Notes: generated by a model from the letters alone, not told the origin. Positions 17,881 through 27,253 are shown, numbered from the stretch's first letter. The stretch: DNA of 64,000 bases from UBA1672 sp050633285 (GCA_050633285.1 JBOEGG010000001.1:372001-436000), one strand, 5' to 3'. Made by a program: numbers and translations.

Positions 17881-18780
17881 TTACCAACCGCGATTGGCCA
17901 TAAGCATTGGCTCATCAATTTCACTAATCTCTGTACCGCGCATTGCAACACCGCCAAGCTCTTTCGATGCTTCAAGAACAACCGCAGGATCATTATAGTG
18001 TGCTGTTGCTTTCACGATTGCTTTTGCAAATTTCTCAGGGTTATCAGATTTGAAAATACCTGAACCGACAAAAACACTTTCTGCACCAAGCTGCATACAA
18101 ATCGCCGCATCCGCAGGTGTTGCAATACCGCCTGCCGCAAAGTTAGGAACAGGAAGTTTGCCTTCTTTACGTACGATTTTTAAAAGCTCAAACGGAGCGC
18201 CAAGATCACGCGCTGCTGTCATAAGCTCGCTTTCATCCATGTTGGATACCCATTTAATTTCTGCATTGATCTGACGCATGTGGCGAACGGCTTCAACAAT
18301 ATTACCTGTGCCGGGCTCACCCTTTGTACGCATAAGTGCCGCGCCTTCACCAATACGGCGTAACGCTTCACCAAGGTTCTTTGCACCACAAACAAATGGA
18401 ACATCGAAATCATGCTTGTTGATATGGTATTCTTCATCCGCAGGCGTAAGAACTTCTGACTCATCAATATAATCAACACCAATTTGTTGAAGGAGCTGTG
18501 CTTCTGCAAAGTGACCAATACGGCATTTTGCCATAACTGGAATAGAGGACACTTTCATAATTTCTTCGATCAACTCAGGTGGGCTCATACGTGCAACACC
18601 GCCTGCTTTACGAATATCGGATGGAACGCGTTCCAATGCCATGACGGCAACTGCGCCCGCGTCTTCTGCGACTTTGGCCTGTTCGGCAGTTACAACATCC
18701 ATAATCACGCCGCCTTTAAGCATTTCGGCAAGACCTGTTTTGATGTTAATGACGTTTTCTGAGGATGAATTTCCGCTCAT
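17881..18780 (-). CDS. pdxS: Pyridoxal 5'-phosphate synthase lyase subunit PdxS
   Basis: PdxS makes pyridoxal phosphate from ribose 5-phosphate, glyceraldehyde 3-phosphate and ammonia, as a dodecamer with PdxT. The 299-residue protein has the family motifs GLAEMLKGGVIMDVV, MAKCRIGHFAEAQ and FVCGAKNLGEALRRI, which hold the catalytic lysines, and the phosphate loop FAAGGIATPADAA. The start at 18780 is chosen because the length then matches the family and AAGGAACCAGAGAT precedes it; the frame stays open about 39 codons upstream without homology. It is followed at two bases by a helical hypothetical gene, and pdxT lies further downstream. Confidence 0.95.
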   Translation of the reverse strand: MSGNSSSENVINIKTGLAEMLKGGVIMDVVTAEQAKVAEDAGAVAVMALERVPSDIRKAGGVARMSPPELIEEIMKVSSIPVMAKCRIGHFAEAQLLQQIGVDYIDESEVLTPADEEYHINKHDFDVPFVCGAKNLGEALRRIGEGAALMRTKGEPGTGNIVEAVRHMRQINAEIKWVSNMDESELMTAARDLGAPFELLKIVRKEGKLPVPNFAAGGIATPADAAICMQLGAESVFVGSGIFKSDNPEKFAKAIVKATAHYNDPAVVLEASKELGGVAMRGTEISEIDEPMLMANRGW

Positions 18781-18921
18781 ATCTCTGGTTCCTTGATCAA
18801 ATTGTCCTGTAAGCGGGGTATTTATACATATAAAAACGGGAAATGCAAAGGAAAGGATCGCTTTTATAGTAGCGTAGCCTGAATTTTTGCCATACATGCT
18901 ATGATATGCTAAATTCTTCCG

Positions 18922-19869
18922 ATGAAAATATCATTTTGTACAACATGCATGGGGCGTGCCCATCATTTAAAAGAAACTCTACCGCAAAATATTCGCGATA
19001 ATCAGGTTGAAGAGGGCCTGGATATTGAGTTTGTTGTATTAAATTACAATTCCCAAGATGATCTGCATGAATGGATGACAACTGATCCAAAAATGTCTGA
19101 ACATATTCGTTCAGGCCTTGTACGTTATGGTCATACGGCTGATCCGGATCATTTTCATATGTCTCATGCAAAAAATATGGCACATCGTATGGCAACAGGA
19201 GACGTGTTGTGTAATCTGGACGCAGATAATTTTACAGGATTAGATTTTGCCCGCTTTTTAAAGGCTAATTTTGAGCAGGACATGGATATCGTAATGAACC
19301 CCTCTAACCGCGTCAGTAAATTATACGAGCCGGATGAGCGTGGTTTTTTCGGGCGTGTTGTTATTTCTCGTGAAAACTTTGAAACACTGCATGGCTATGA
19401 TGAGAATTTTTCAGGTTGGGGTGGTGAAGATACTGACTTCATGCAACGAGCAAAGGGTTTAGGTGCGCGCCATGTGCGTATAGATACCTCCCAGTATCTT
19501 TCTATCATCCCGCATACAAACGAAGAGCGCGTGCATAATATGTTCGATGGAGAAAAGCGGGACCAAGAGCTTGCAAAAGTTGAGGATATGAAACATGGGC
19601 ATCAAACAAAATTTGTAACGCTCTTCAATAAAATGAAGGTTTTGGCAAAGCCTATACAGGCAAACCCGGATGGGCGTTATGGTATGGGTAATGTGACGAT
19701 GGCAAATAACGAGCCATTGATTTTAGGAGCAGACGGGACGAATGCAATGTCTCCGTTTAATACATGTGCACTTGGCCTGCCGGAGTTATTACGGGGGCGT
19801 ATTTCTCCACGTATTGCACAAAACCGTGAGAAAGATTACAAATGGGATGACCATAAACTTTCTCACTAA
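18922..19869 (+). CDS. GT-A (GT2-like) glycosyltransferase
   Basis: This 315-residue protein has a GT-A fold: the N-terminal MKISFCTTCMGRAHHL strand and loop, a metal-binding DAD in CNLDADNF near residue 98, and the galactosyltransferase-type C-terminal pattern GYDENFSGWGGEDTDF. The last third has no clear motif. It probably adds a sugar to a glycan or protein; the substrate is unknown. It is divergent from pdxS and followed closely by the flavoprotein gene on the same strand. Confidence 0.82.
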   Translation: MKISFCTTCMGRAHHLKETLPQNIRDNQVEEGLDIEFVVLNYNSQDDLHEWMTTDPKMSEHIRSGLVRYGHTADPDHFHMSHAKNMAHRMATGDVLCNLDADNFTGLDFARFLKANFEQDMDIVMNPSNRVSKLYEPDERGFFGRVVISRENFETLHGYDENFSGWGGEDTDFMQRAKGLGARHVRIDTSQYLSIIPHTNEERVHNMFDGEKRDQELAKVEDMKHGHQTKFVTLFNKMKVLAKPIQANPDGRYGMGNVTMANNEPLILGADGTNAMSPFNTCALGLPELLRGRISPRIAQNREKDYKWDDHKLSH

Positions 19870-19889
19870 ATCACGATCGTAGGCTTCAC

Positions 19890-21098
19890 TTGAAAAAATT
19901 TGATATTATCATTATAGGCGCTGGCGCAGCCGGTATGATGTGTGGGTGGCAGGCTGCTATGCGCGGGCGTAGTGTTTGCATTATTGAGCATACGCGCAAA
20001 ATTGGTGAAAAAATCCGTATATCGGGTGGTGGACGTTCAAATTTTACAAACCTGTATTGTAGTCCTAAGAACTTCCTATCTCAAAATTCACATTTTTGTA
20101 AATCGGCTCTGGCGCGGTTTGACCAGCATGATTTCATTGCTCTGATGGATGCACATAACATTCCGTATCATGAAAAACCTCACGAAGAGAAAGAGGGCAA
20201 CGAAAATGCGCGTGGTCAGCTCTTCTGTGATAATAGCGCACAAGATTTGATTGATATGCTGCAAAATGGCGTAAAAAATGCAGGCGGGGTGTTCCAATTA
20301 GAGACCAAAGTGAAGGCTGTACAAAAAAGCGACAATCTTTATATGTTGAGCACAGATAAAGGCGCGTTCACATGTGAGAACTTGGTCATTGCCAGTGGCG
20401 GTCTATCCATTCCAAAAATAGGCGCAAGCAACTTTGCCTATGAGTTGGCAAAGCAGTTTGGTCTAAATATTATCCCCCCACGTGCGGCTCTTGTCCCCTT
20501 AACATTTGATGCGCAAGTTTTGGGAAAAACGAAAGAGCTATCAGGTGTATCTTTGGACGCATCCGTCTCTTGTAGCGATGGCGCGTTCCGCGAAGGGTTA
20601 CTCTTCACGCACCGCGGTTTGTCCGGGCCGTCGATTCTGCAAATTTCGTCTTACTGGCGCGAAGAGCAGGATGTGAAAATCAATATGATGCCCGACCTTG
20701 ATATGTATGATTATTTAAGAGATGCACGTAAAAGCAGGGCAAAACAAATGCTCCGCACTGTTCTGTCGGAGCTTTTACCGACACGGGTAATGACTCTTAT
20801 CGAGGATATTGTTAACCCTGAAACACGTATGGCAGATTTGTCAGATAAAAAAATACGCAGCGTATCAGATGCCATAAATTTATGGGCAGTAAACCCAAGT
20901 GGAAGCGAGGGTTACCGTACGGCAGAGGTTACTTTGGGTGGTGTTGATACAAATGAGATATCTTCTAAAACATTCGAATCCAAGAAGGCGCAAGGCTTGT
21001 ATTTTATAGGCGAAGCACTCGACGTTACAGGGCATCTTGGTGGTCATAATTTTCAATGGGCATGGTCATCCGGCTGGTGCGCAGGGCAAGTCGTCTAA
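19890..21098 (+). CDS. HI0933/YhiN-family FAD-dependent oxidoreductase
   Basis: The 402-residue protein is a flavoprotein of the HI0933 (BaiN/YhiN-like) family. The FAD-binding GxGxxG motif appears as IIIGAGAAGMM at the N-terminus, followed by the family hallmark KIRISGGGRSNFTN. The C-terminal FAD-contact region reads GLYFIGEALDVTGHLGGHNFQWAWSSG. The physiological substrate is not established. The start is a TTG at 19890 with AGG about 7 bases upstream; the fit to the family N-terminus supports it. Confidence 0.93.
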   Translation: MKKFDIIIIGAGAAGMMCGWQAAMRGRSVCIIEHTRKIGEKIRISGGGRSNFTNLYCSPKNFLSQNSHFCKSALARFDQHDFIALMDAHNIPYHEKPHEEKEGNENARGQLFCDNSAQDLIDMLQNGVKNAGGVFQLETKVKAVQKSDNLYMLSTDKGAFTCENLVIASGGLSIPKIGASNFAYELAKQFGLNIIPPRAALVPLTFDAQVLGKTKELSGVSLDASVSCSDGAFREGLLFTHRGLSGPSILQISSYWREEQDVKINMMPDLDMYDYLRDARKSRAKQMLRTVLSELLPTRVMTLIEDIVNPETRMADLSDKKIRSVSDAINLWAVNPSGSEGYRTAEVTLGGVDTNEISSKTFESKKAQGLYFIGEALDVTGHLGGHNFQWAWSSGWCAGQVV

Positions 21099-21141
21099 AA
21101 ATCCTTATTTTTCAAATGTTTATATTTTGTTCTAATTTCAC

Positions 21142-21169
21142 TTGAAAAATGAAAGTGGTTTGCTATACT
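21142..21169 (+). promoter_or_regulatory. Promoter of hsp20
   Basis: TTGAAA (21142-21147) and TATACT (21164-21169) are separated by 16 bases, a good vegetative promoter. The -35 lies in CTTGAAA, which also fits the -35 half of heat-shock sigma-32 promoters, but I see no matching sigma-32 -10. The predicted start near 21176 gives a leader of about 100 bases. Confidence 0.55.
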
Positions 21170-21175
21170 AAAAAT

Positions 21176-21275
21176 ACAACGAGGTGATTCGCCAAGCAGA
21201 TGCCCATATGGGGTCTTTTGGGAAACATCTCATCACATAAGTTGTGTTTGGTCTTGCTTAACAAAGGAGATTAGA
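21176..21275 (+). promoter_or_regulatory. ROSE-type RNA thermometer in the hsp20 leader
   Basis: The leader ends in a hairpin formed by TCTTGCTT (21252-21259), an AACA loop and AAGGAGA (21264-21270), which is the ribosome site. Pairing leaves one G of the 5' strand bulged opposite the AGGA. This is the hallmark of ROSE elements, where a U(U/C)GCU sequence masks the Shine-Dalgarno until heat melts it. Upstream, AGATG/CATCT and GTGAT/ATCAC pairs and the self-complementary CCCATATGGG can form the accessory helices. Gene context, leader length and the terminal hairpin all agree. Confidence 0.72.
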
Positions 21276-21794
21276 ATGACAAACGTACTTACAATGACTA
21301 CACCACTATTACGTCAAACTGTTGGCTTCGATCAGTTTAATGATTTGTTTGAATCATTGCTGAATGATGCGCCGGAAAATTCGGATGGAAAACATCCGGA
21401 CAAGTTTGATAAATATCCACCCTATAACATTGAGAAATATGGCGATGATAGTTACCGCATCGTTATGGCCGTTGCCGGATTTTCAATGGATGACTTGGAA
21501 ATTATTCTGGAAGATGGTGTCCTGAATGTTTCCGGTTCTATCAAGGGGCAGGAAAAGCAAAGCGACGTTCAGTTCCTGCATAAGGGAATAGGAACGCGCG
21601 CATTCCGTCAGAACTTCCGTTTGGCTGATTATATTGAGGTCAAGGGAGCGGAAATGAAAGATGGCATGCTTGGCATTGAATTGGCGCGCATTGTTCCCGA
21701 AGAGAAAAAGCCGCGTATGATCCCGATTGCGGGTGAGGCGAAAACTCTGGCAGGGAAAGGGACGCGCCGCGATAAAATCCTCAAAAATAAATAA
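21276..21794 (+). CDS. Hsp20/IbpA-type small heat shock protein
   Basis: This 172-residue chaperone binds unfolding proteins and holds them for refolding. The alpha-crystallin domain covers about residues 45-145, with YRIVMAVAGFSMDDLEIILEDGVLNVSG and the final conserved GIELARIVPEEKKPR stretch. The C-terminal IPI-type anchor appears as MIPIAGE. A short N-terminal arm contains the QFNDLFESLL motif typical of IbpA-like members. Expression is likely heat-induced through the thermometer in the leader. A strong terminator follows. Confidence 0.95.
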   Translation: MTNVLTMTTPLLRQTVGFDQFNDLFESLLNDAPENSDGKHPDKFDKYPPYNIEKYGDDSYRIVMAVAGFSMDDLEIILEDGVLNVSGSIKGQEKQSDVQFLHKGIGTRAFRQNFRLADYIEVKGAEMKDGMLGIELARIVPEEKKPRMIPIAGEAKTLAGKGTRRDKILKNK

Positions 21795-21814
21795 GCGCTA
21801 AGCGCACAAACTTC

Positions 21815-21847
21815 TGCCCGGTTTTCCCCCTTTCCGGGCAGTTTTTT
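21815..21847 (+). terminator. Rho-independent terminator of hsp20
   Basis: Seven-base GC-rich arms TGCCCGG and CCGGGCA are separated by a 12-base loop and followed by GTTTTTT. This is a standard intrinsic terminator that separates hsp20 from the Bat operon. Confidence 0.85.
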
Positions 21848-21976
21848 GTGTGGGGCGATAAGGGAATAATTTCCCTCTTGCATGATTTTTAAAGAGAACA
21901 TAAAAAAAGAGTGTGAACTTTTAAGTAGCGATTACATAAAATCTACCGAATTATGAAGGCAAGGAAGAGGATATAA

Positions 21977-22972
21977 ATGAGCGTTGCAGAGAAAAAACAA
22001 ACGATTTCGTCAAGTAAAGAACATCAAAAATTAGCTGATTTAGCGGATGCTTTGTCCGAGCGTGTTATCGGGCAAAAGAACCTTATTCAAAACATGATGA
22101 TTTGCTTGTTATGTGAAGGCCATATGCTGATTGAGGGAATGCCTGGTCTTGCAAAAACCACGGCGGCAAAAACATTGGCTGAGGCAATTGAAGGAGATTT
22201 TCAACGCATTCAGTTCACTCCTGATTTGTTACCCTCCGATTTGATTGGTACCGATATCTTTTTGCAGGAAAAAGGCGTATTTGAATTTCGTAAAGGGCCA
22301 CTCTTTCATAACATAATTCTGGCTGATGAGATAAACCGCGCCCCCGCGAAGGTGCAATCTGCGCTGTTGGAGGCCATGGAAGAAAGGCAAATCTCGGTTG
22401 GTATGAAGACCTATGAATTGCCGCCGCTATATATGGTATTGGCAACGCAAAACCCAATTGAACAAGAAGGGACATATAGCCTGCCAGAAGCGCAACTTGA
22501 CCGCTTTCTTATGCATACAATTGTCGATTATCCGAACCACGACGATGAATATGAAATTTTGAATATCAATGAGGGGCTTGTGCAAACACAAAGAAATGCG
22601 CCAGAGCATATTATTTCACAACAAGATATTTTTACCGCCCGTAAACAGGTCAAGGATATCTATATTGATGAAAAGCTAAAGCATTACGTTGTATCTCTCG
22701 TCAGTGCCACACGTAAGGCAGATGAATATAACGAAGAGTTGGCGAGTTGGTTATTTTATGGCGCATCTCCGCGTGCGACACTTGGTATTGTGAATGCGGC
22801 TAAGGCATATGCATGGTTACAGAGTGATGCGTATGTTTCACCACATCATATTCAATCCGTGGCTGCGGACATTTTGCGTCACCGTATTGCGCCAACGTTT
22901 GAAGCAGAGGCAGATGGTATCTCACGTGGTGATATTATTCAAAAGCTGATTGAAGTCGTAGCAGTGCCATAA
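21977..22972 (+). CDS. MoxR-family AAA+ ATPase
   Basis: The 331-residue protein is a MoxR ATPase, thought to act as a chaperone for von Willebrand factor A proteins. The Walker A loop is EGMPGLAKTT (53-62), Walker B ends in LADEIN (about residues 115-120), and the sensor pattern LATQNPIEQEGTY and the QLDRF arginine-finger region follow. It is the first gene of a six-gene cluster in the order MoxR, DUF58, DUF4381, VWA, VWA-TPR, BatD. Such clusters are linked to envelope stress or aerotolerance in other bacteria. Confidence 0.95.
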   Translation: MSVAEKKQTISSSKEHQKLADLADALSERVIGQKNLIQNMMICLLCEGHMLIEGMPGLAKTTAAKTLAEAIEGDFQRIQFTPDLLPSDLIGTDIFLQEKGVFEFRKGPLFHNIILADEINRAPAKVQSALLEAMEERQISVGMKTYELPPLYMVLATQNPIEQEGTYSLPEAQLDRFLMHTIVDYPNHDDEYEILNINEGLVQTQRNAPEHIISQQDIFTARKQVKDIYIDEKLKHYVVSLVSATRKADEYNEELASWLFYGASPRATLGIVNAAKAYAWLQSDAYVSPHHIQSVAADILRHRIAPTFEAEADGISRGDIIQKLIEVVAVP

Positions 22973-22993
22973 ATCTCACAAGAGGTGTAAACC

Positions 22994-23914
22994 GTGCTTT
23001 ATCCTGAGAAAAAAGAATTGATAGAGCTCTCCCGTTTTTCTACCGGGCTTGATCTGAATACCCGTGCGAAATCTTCTTCGATAGTCGCCGGTGGTGCACG
23101 CTCTCCTTTTCGTGGGCGTGGACTTGAGTTTGAAGAGGTGCGTGAATATGTGCAAGGCGATGATGTCCGCAATATTGATTGGCGCGTAACGGCGCGAACC
23201 GGTAAAGCGCATTTAAAGCTGTTCTCCGAGGAAAGAGAGCGCAGTGTATTGTTATGTGTGGATTGTAATCATGCCATGCGTTTTGGCACACGTACGACTT
23301 TTAAATCCGTGCAAGCAGCCAGAATCGCGGTCATGTTGGGCTGGGCAAATCATCGGGCACATAATGCAATTGGTGCTTCTCTTTTTGGAGATGTAAAAAA
23401 CGGGATGAGCTATATTAAGCCCCTACGCGCGCGCTCATCAGTTCTCAACATTATCAATCGACTGTGTGATGTTGAAACCTATAATGACGAGCAGGTCCTT
23501 CTTTCCGAACATTTACGCCATGTTAGAAAAGCTGCACCATCAGGATCGCTGGTCTTTGTAATAAGCGATTTCCTTCAAGCAGATGAAAATCTTAAGCGTA
23601 GCCTGTCCAATCTGCGCAGGCATAGTGATGTTGTTCTGATTGCGGTTAATGATATGGCGGAATGTGCCCTACCAAAGATGCGCGCATTGCAGTTTGGAAA
23701 TAATACGGGCCTGCCCTTAATTGTGAATGGTGCGGATAAGGCGAAATCTAAGGCATATGAACAATATTGGAATAAAAATCGAGACGACTTGTTGCAAATA
23801 TCGATGGCTCTGAATATTGCTTTAATACAAACATTTACGCATGAGGATGTTATAAAAACATTGCCGATTAAAATACGCAAAGTAGGTTACAAAGGAAGAA
23901 GGGCTTATGAATAA
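22994..23914 (+). CDS. DUF58 domain protein of the Bat operon
   Basis: This 306-residue protein has the DUF58 signature: SPFRGRGLEFEEVREYVQGDDVRNIDWRVTARTGKAHLKLF near the N-terminus, then a VWA-like alpha/beta fold. The family always accompanies MoxR and VWA genes and may be a non-enzymatic partner. It starts with GTG (22994), with GAGGTGTAA upstream as the ribosome site. Its 3' end overlaps the DUF4381 gene by 8 bases. Confidence 0.93.
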   Translation: MLYPEKKELIELSRFSTGLDLNTRAKSSSIVAGGARSPFRGRGLEFEEVREYVQGDDVRNIDWRVTARTGKAHLKLFSEERERSVLLCVDCNHAMRFGTRTTFKSVQAARIAVMLGWANHRAHNAIGASLFGDVKNGMSYIKPLRARSSVLNIINRLCDVETYNDEQVLLSEHLRHVRKAAPSGSLVFVISDFLQADENLKRSLSNLRRHSDVVLIAVNDMAECALPKMRALQFGNNTGLPLIVNGADKAKSKAYEQYWNKNRDDLLQISMALNIALIQTFTHEDVIKTLPIKIRKVGYKGRRAYE

Positions 23915-24389
23915 TCAAGTTAATCCCCTTCTTACGCAGATCAAAGACATCAAGGGGCTAAATGAGGTCGGTATTGGTTGGGTTCTGCCTGCGTGGTCTA
24001 TCTTAGTGTTGTGTCTTGTCATTGCTTTTGCGTATTGGATATCACGGAAAAGTAAGGCATCGAAAAATACGCAGAATATTGAAAGAGGACTTACGCGTCT
24101 CATCGAAATGCAAAATGAAAATACAGAGAACATAAAAAGTCAGTTATCCGAAATATCTGAAATTTTGCGCCTCTGCGCTCTCGAATATTACGGACGGAAA
24201 GAGTGCGCCGCTTTGCAAGGGGAAGAATGGCTATCTTTCCTAAAGGCAAGGGATGCCAACAATTTTGATTGGATACGGGACGCATCGGTATTGGCTGACT
24301 TTCCGTACATGCCAAGTGAGGGTGTAAGAGAGCGTGAAATATCACACATAATAAAAGCATCAGAAAAATGGGTGCGTAACCATGTTTAG
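23907..24389 (+). CDS. DUF4381 membrane protein of the Bat operon
   Basis: The 160-residue protein has one transmembrane helix (about residues 28-46, WVLPAWSILVLCLVIAFAY) followed by a cytoplasmic helical tail ending in residues that resemble DUF4381 (EYYGRKECAALQGEEWLSFL). It overlaps DUF58 and VWA genes on both sides, so expression is tightly coupled. Role unknown beyond membership of the MoxR-VWA complex. Confidence 0.85.
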   Translation: MNNQVNPLLTQIKDIKGLNEVGIGWVLPAWSILVLCLVIAFAYWISRKSKASKNTQNIERGLTRLIEMQNENTENIKSQLSEISEILRLCALEYYGRKECAALQGEEWLSFLKARDANNFDWIRDASVLADFPYMPSEGVREREISHIIKASEKWVRNHV

Positions 24390-25401
24390 CTTTCAATGGC
24401 CATGGATGGTTATTCTTTTAATAGTACCGTTAATCGTGCGTTATGCATGCGCTGCATCAGTGAAAAATCAGGAGCGTAATATATTCCGTTTTTCCCATGT
24501 TGAGATCTTACAACAGACCTTTGGATCATCATCCGCCGTAGATCGTAAGGGTGGTTTATGGTTTCGTCTTCTGATATGGGGGATTTGGATATGTCTTGTC
24601 TGTGCGATTATGCGTCCGCAGATTGTTGACCAAAATACAAAAATTGAAGTGAATGGTTATGACATTATGCTGGCAGTCGATTTATCAGGATCGATGCGTG
24701 CGCTTGATTTTGCGACTAGAGATAATATGGTTAATCGTCTTGATGTTGCGAAAAAGGTCGTCAGCCGTTTCGTTGATGGGCGCAGCCATGATCGTGTCGG
24801 CCTAACTCTTTTTGGAGATTCTGCATATCAATACGCACCTTTAACAACGGATATGAAATCCGTTAGTGAAATGTTACGCCAAAGTGCCATTTCTATGGCG
24901 GGAGATGGGACAGCAATCGGGGATGCTATAGGCCTGTCTGTGAAAGCTCTACGGGATCGCCCGAAAAGCTCACGGATGATTATTCTTTTGACGGACGGTG
25001 AAGATACGGCAAGCTCTGTCCCACCGGAGGAGGCAGCCAATCTCGCTGCGCAATATGGTATTAAAATATATACGATTGGCATCGGTTCAAACGGCCTTGT
25101 TCCCTATCAGGATCAATATGGTCGGATTAGCAGGGTACATATGCGTTATGATATTGACCTTCTGAAGGATATTGCCGAAACAACCGGTGGAAATTTTTAT
25201 CACGCAAGTGACACCCAGACACTTGATCAAATATATCAGGCTATTAGTGAACAGGAAAAAACAATCATTGATTCACAAAGCTTTCTAATCCGAACGCCAC
25301 TCTTCCGTTACCCTCTGGGGCTTGGGCTATTATTCTTGTTTGTTCTGGCATGTATACCGATATTGACAAGCGCGCTTTATGTAAGAAAGGGGCAGGTGTG
25401 A
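24382..25401 (+). CDS. BatA-like von Willebrand factor A membrane protein
   Basis: The 339-residue protein has N-terminal membrane segments (about 8-26 and 60-78), a VWA domain with an intact metal-ion site DLSGS (Asp100, Ser102, Ser104) and TDGEDT, and a C-terminal membrane helix near residue 310-330. This is the layout of BatA. The domain probably faces the periplasm and binds another cluster member. It overlaps the DUF4381 gene and lies one base before the next VWA gene. Confidence 0.93.
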   Translation: MFSFQWPWMVILLIVPLIVRYACAASVKNQERNIFRFSHVEILQQTFGSSSAVDRKGGLWFRLLIWGIWICLVCAIMRPQIVDQNTKIEVNGYDIMLAVDLSGSMRALDFATRDNMVNRLDVAKKVVSRFVDGRSHDRVGLTLFGDSAYQYAPLTTDMKSVSEMLRQSAISMAGDGTAIGDAIGLSVKALRDRPKSSRMIILLTDGEDTASSVPPEEAANLAAQYGIKIYTIGIGSNGLVPYQDQYGRISRVHMRYDIDLLKDIAETTGGNFYHASDTQTLDQIYQAISEQEKTIIDSQSFLIRTPLFRYPLGLGLLFLFVLACIPILTSALYVRKGQV

Positions 25402-25402
25402 G

Positions 25403-27253
25403 ATGAACGATAATTCAATTTCGTTAATGTCCTTTACAAATACGCTATGGTTATGGGCATTATTTCTTATTCCTCTTATCTGGCTGCTTTACTTTCTCTT
25501 TTTCAAAAAAGGGGAAGCCGGTTCGCAAGCCAGAAAATTCGCAGATGCGCACCTCTTGCCACATTTATTGTTAGAAGGTGAAAGCCGCAAGGAAGAGAAA
25601 AGGGCGTTTTTACCATCACTCATATTATGGAGCATGATTTGGGCGTGTGGTATTTTGGCCATGGCTGGCCCGCGTTGGGGGTATACTGAGATACAGGCAT
25701 TTCGTCCGGCGGGTTCACTGGTTGTTCTGTTGGATATGTCACGCTCTATGCATGCGCAGGATATTTCGCCCTCTCGTTTTGAACGTGCCAAGCAGGAGAT
25801 TGTGGATTTATCAGAAGAGCTTGATGGCACCAATATAGCTCTTATTGTTTATGCAGCGATTCCGCATGTCATGACGCCGTTAAGTGACGATCCGCAAACA
25901 ATGCGCGGGTTTTTACCATCCCTAAACCCTGATCTGATCTATACGCAAGGGGGCAACCTTACTCTTGCTTTAAAGCGTGCAGGGGAAATGTTTGAAAATG
26001 TACAGGGCAATGAAAAGCATATTGTTCTTATGAGTGACGGGGAGTTCGATAATGCGGAAAAAGATGTTCTATCTGCTGTACGTACTCTTAAGAAAAAAGG
26101 GGTCATTTTACACGGCCTGGGTATCGGTACACGCGAAGGTGCTCCTGTCCCCAATGGTGATCAAGGGTATATTAAGAGTAATGATAAAATGATTGTCTCA
26201 CGTCTTGATGAACCAAAATTTAAGAAAATTATTGCCGAAGGAAATGGGCGTTATGTACGGGCAAATTATTTAAATCACGATACATCACTGCTCCGCCGGC
26301 AGGTGAATAACATGGGCGATAGTGATGATGCACAAGAAACACAAAAAACAAAATATTGGGAAGAGCGTTTCTATGTCTTTCTGATCATACCTCTCTTCTG
26401 TGTGCTACCGTTTTTTCGCCGCGGTGCTGTTTTCCCTGTTCTTATTGCTCTTGGAATATTGATGAATGCACAGCCTGCTGCCGCATTTGATTGGAGGGAC
26501 TGGTTTACCAGTGGGGATCAAAGGGGACAAAAGGCATATGAACAAGGGGATTTTGAAAAAGCAGCACAAGATTTCAGTGATCCGTATAATCGCGGTGTTG
26601 CCGAATATAAAGCCGGGCAATATGAACAAGCTGCCCGCTCTTTTACGCAAAGTACCCACGCGGATACTGCGCAGAATGTCCCCTATAATTTAGGAAATGC
26701 GCAATTGATGGGCGGGAAAATTGATGATGCGATTCAAACCTATGAACAGCTACTTAACAATTACCCCGATCATAAAGATGCCACGCATAATCTGGAAATT
26801 GCCAGAAAGCTGAAAGAGCAACAACAAAATCAGGATCAACAAAACCAACAAGATCAAAATAATCAGGATAAATCATCACAAAATGATGAAACGCAGGATC
26901 AAGAGCAAGATAACAAAGGGCAGGACAATAAAGACCCGCAACAGGATGAAAATTCAGATCAGCAAAATAATGCAGAAAATAACAATGAGGGAGACGATCT
27001 AAACGAAGATCAGTCCCGTGAAGATGAAACACAAGATAACGATCCATCAAAAGATCTGGAAGAGCAAGCCCCTGATAATGATAAGCAGCCTGAACAGCAA
27101 CAAGCTTCTAAAAATCAGGCACGCTCACAAGAAGATATAGATGCGGACCAATGGTTAAACCGAATTGAAAATAACCAAGAAGAGTTCCTTAGGAATAAAT
27201 TTTATATTGAGTCTATGCGCGCAAAGGCAAAAGAGGGAAGTACACCATGGTAA
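25403..27253 (+). CDS. VWA-TPR fusion protein (BatB plus BatC)
   Basis: The 616-residue protein joins a BatB-like part to a BatC-like part. The VWA domain with DMSRS (Asp111, Ser113, Ser115) and the flanking membrane helices (about 14-36, 70-88, 320-360) make up the first half. TPR repeats follow (about residues 390-475, with AEYKAGQYEQAARSF and YNLGNAQLMGGKIDDAI). The last 130 residues are low-complexity Gln/Asn/Asp/Glu, ending in a short basic helix. In many species BatB and BatC are separate genes. The stop overlaps the BatD start by 7 bases. Confidence 0.93.
   Translation: MNDNSISLMSFTNTLWLWALFLIPLIWLLYFLFFKKGEAGSQARKFADAHLLPHLLLEGESRKEEKRAFLPSLILWSMIWACGILAMAGPRWGYTEIQAFRPAGSLVVLLDMSRSMHAQDISPSRFERAKQEIVDLSEELDGTNIALIVYAAIPHVMTPLSDDPQTMRGFLPSLNPDLIYTQGGNLTLALKRAGEMFENVQGNEKHIVLMSDGEFDNAEKDVLSAVRTLKKKGVILHGLGIGTREGAPVPNGDQGYIKSNDKMIVSRLDEPKFKKIIAEGNGRYVRANYLNHDTSLLRRQVNNMGDSDDAQETQKTKYWEERFYVFLIIPLFCVLPFFRRGAVFPVLIALGILMNAQPAAAFDWRDWFTSGDQRGQKAYEQGDFEKAAQDFSDPYNRGVAEYKAGQYEQAARSFTQSTHADTAQNVPYNLGNAQLMGGKIDDAIQTYEQLLNNYPDHKDATHNLEIARKLKEQQQNQDQQNQQDQNNQDKSSQNDETQDQEQDNKGQDNKDPQQDENSDQQNNAENNNEGDDLNEDQSREDETQDNDPSKDLEEQAPDNDKQPEQQQASKNQARSQEDIDADQWLNRIENNQEEFLRNKFYIESMRAKAKEGSTPW

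Noticed and set aside
18781..18897. N-terminal extension of pdxS
   Set aside because: It has no homology to PdxS, and the ATG at 18780 has a ribosome site and gives the normal length.
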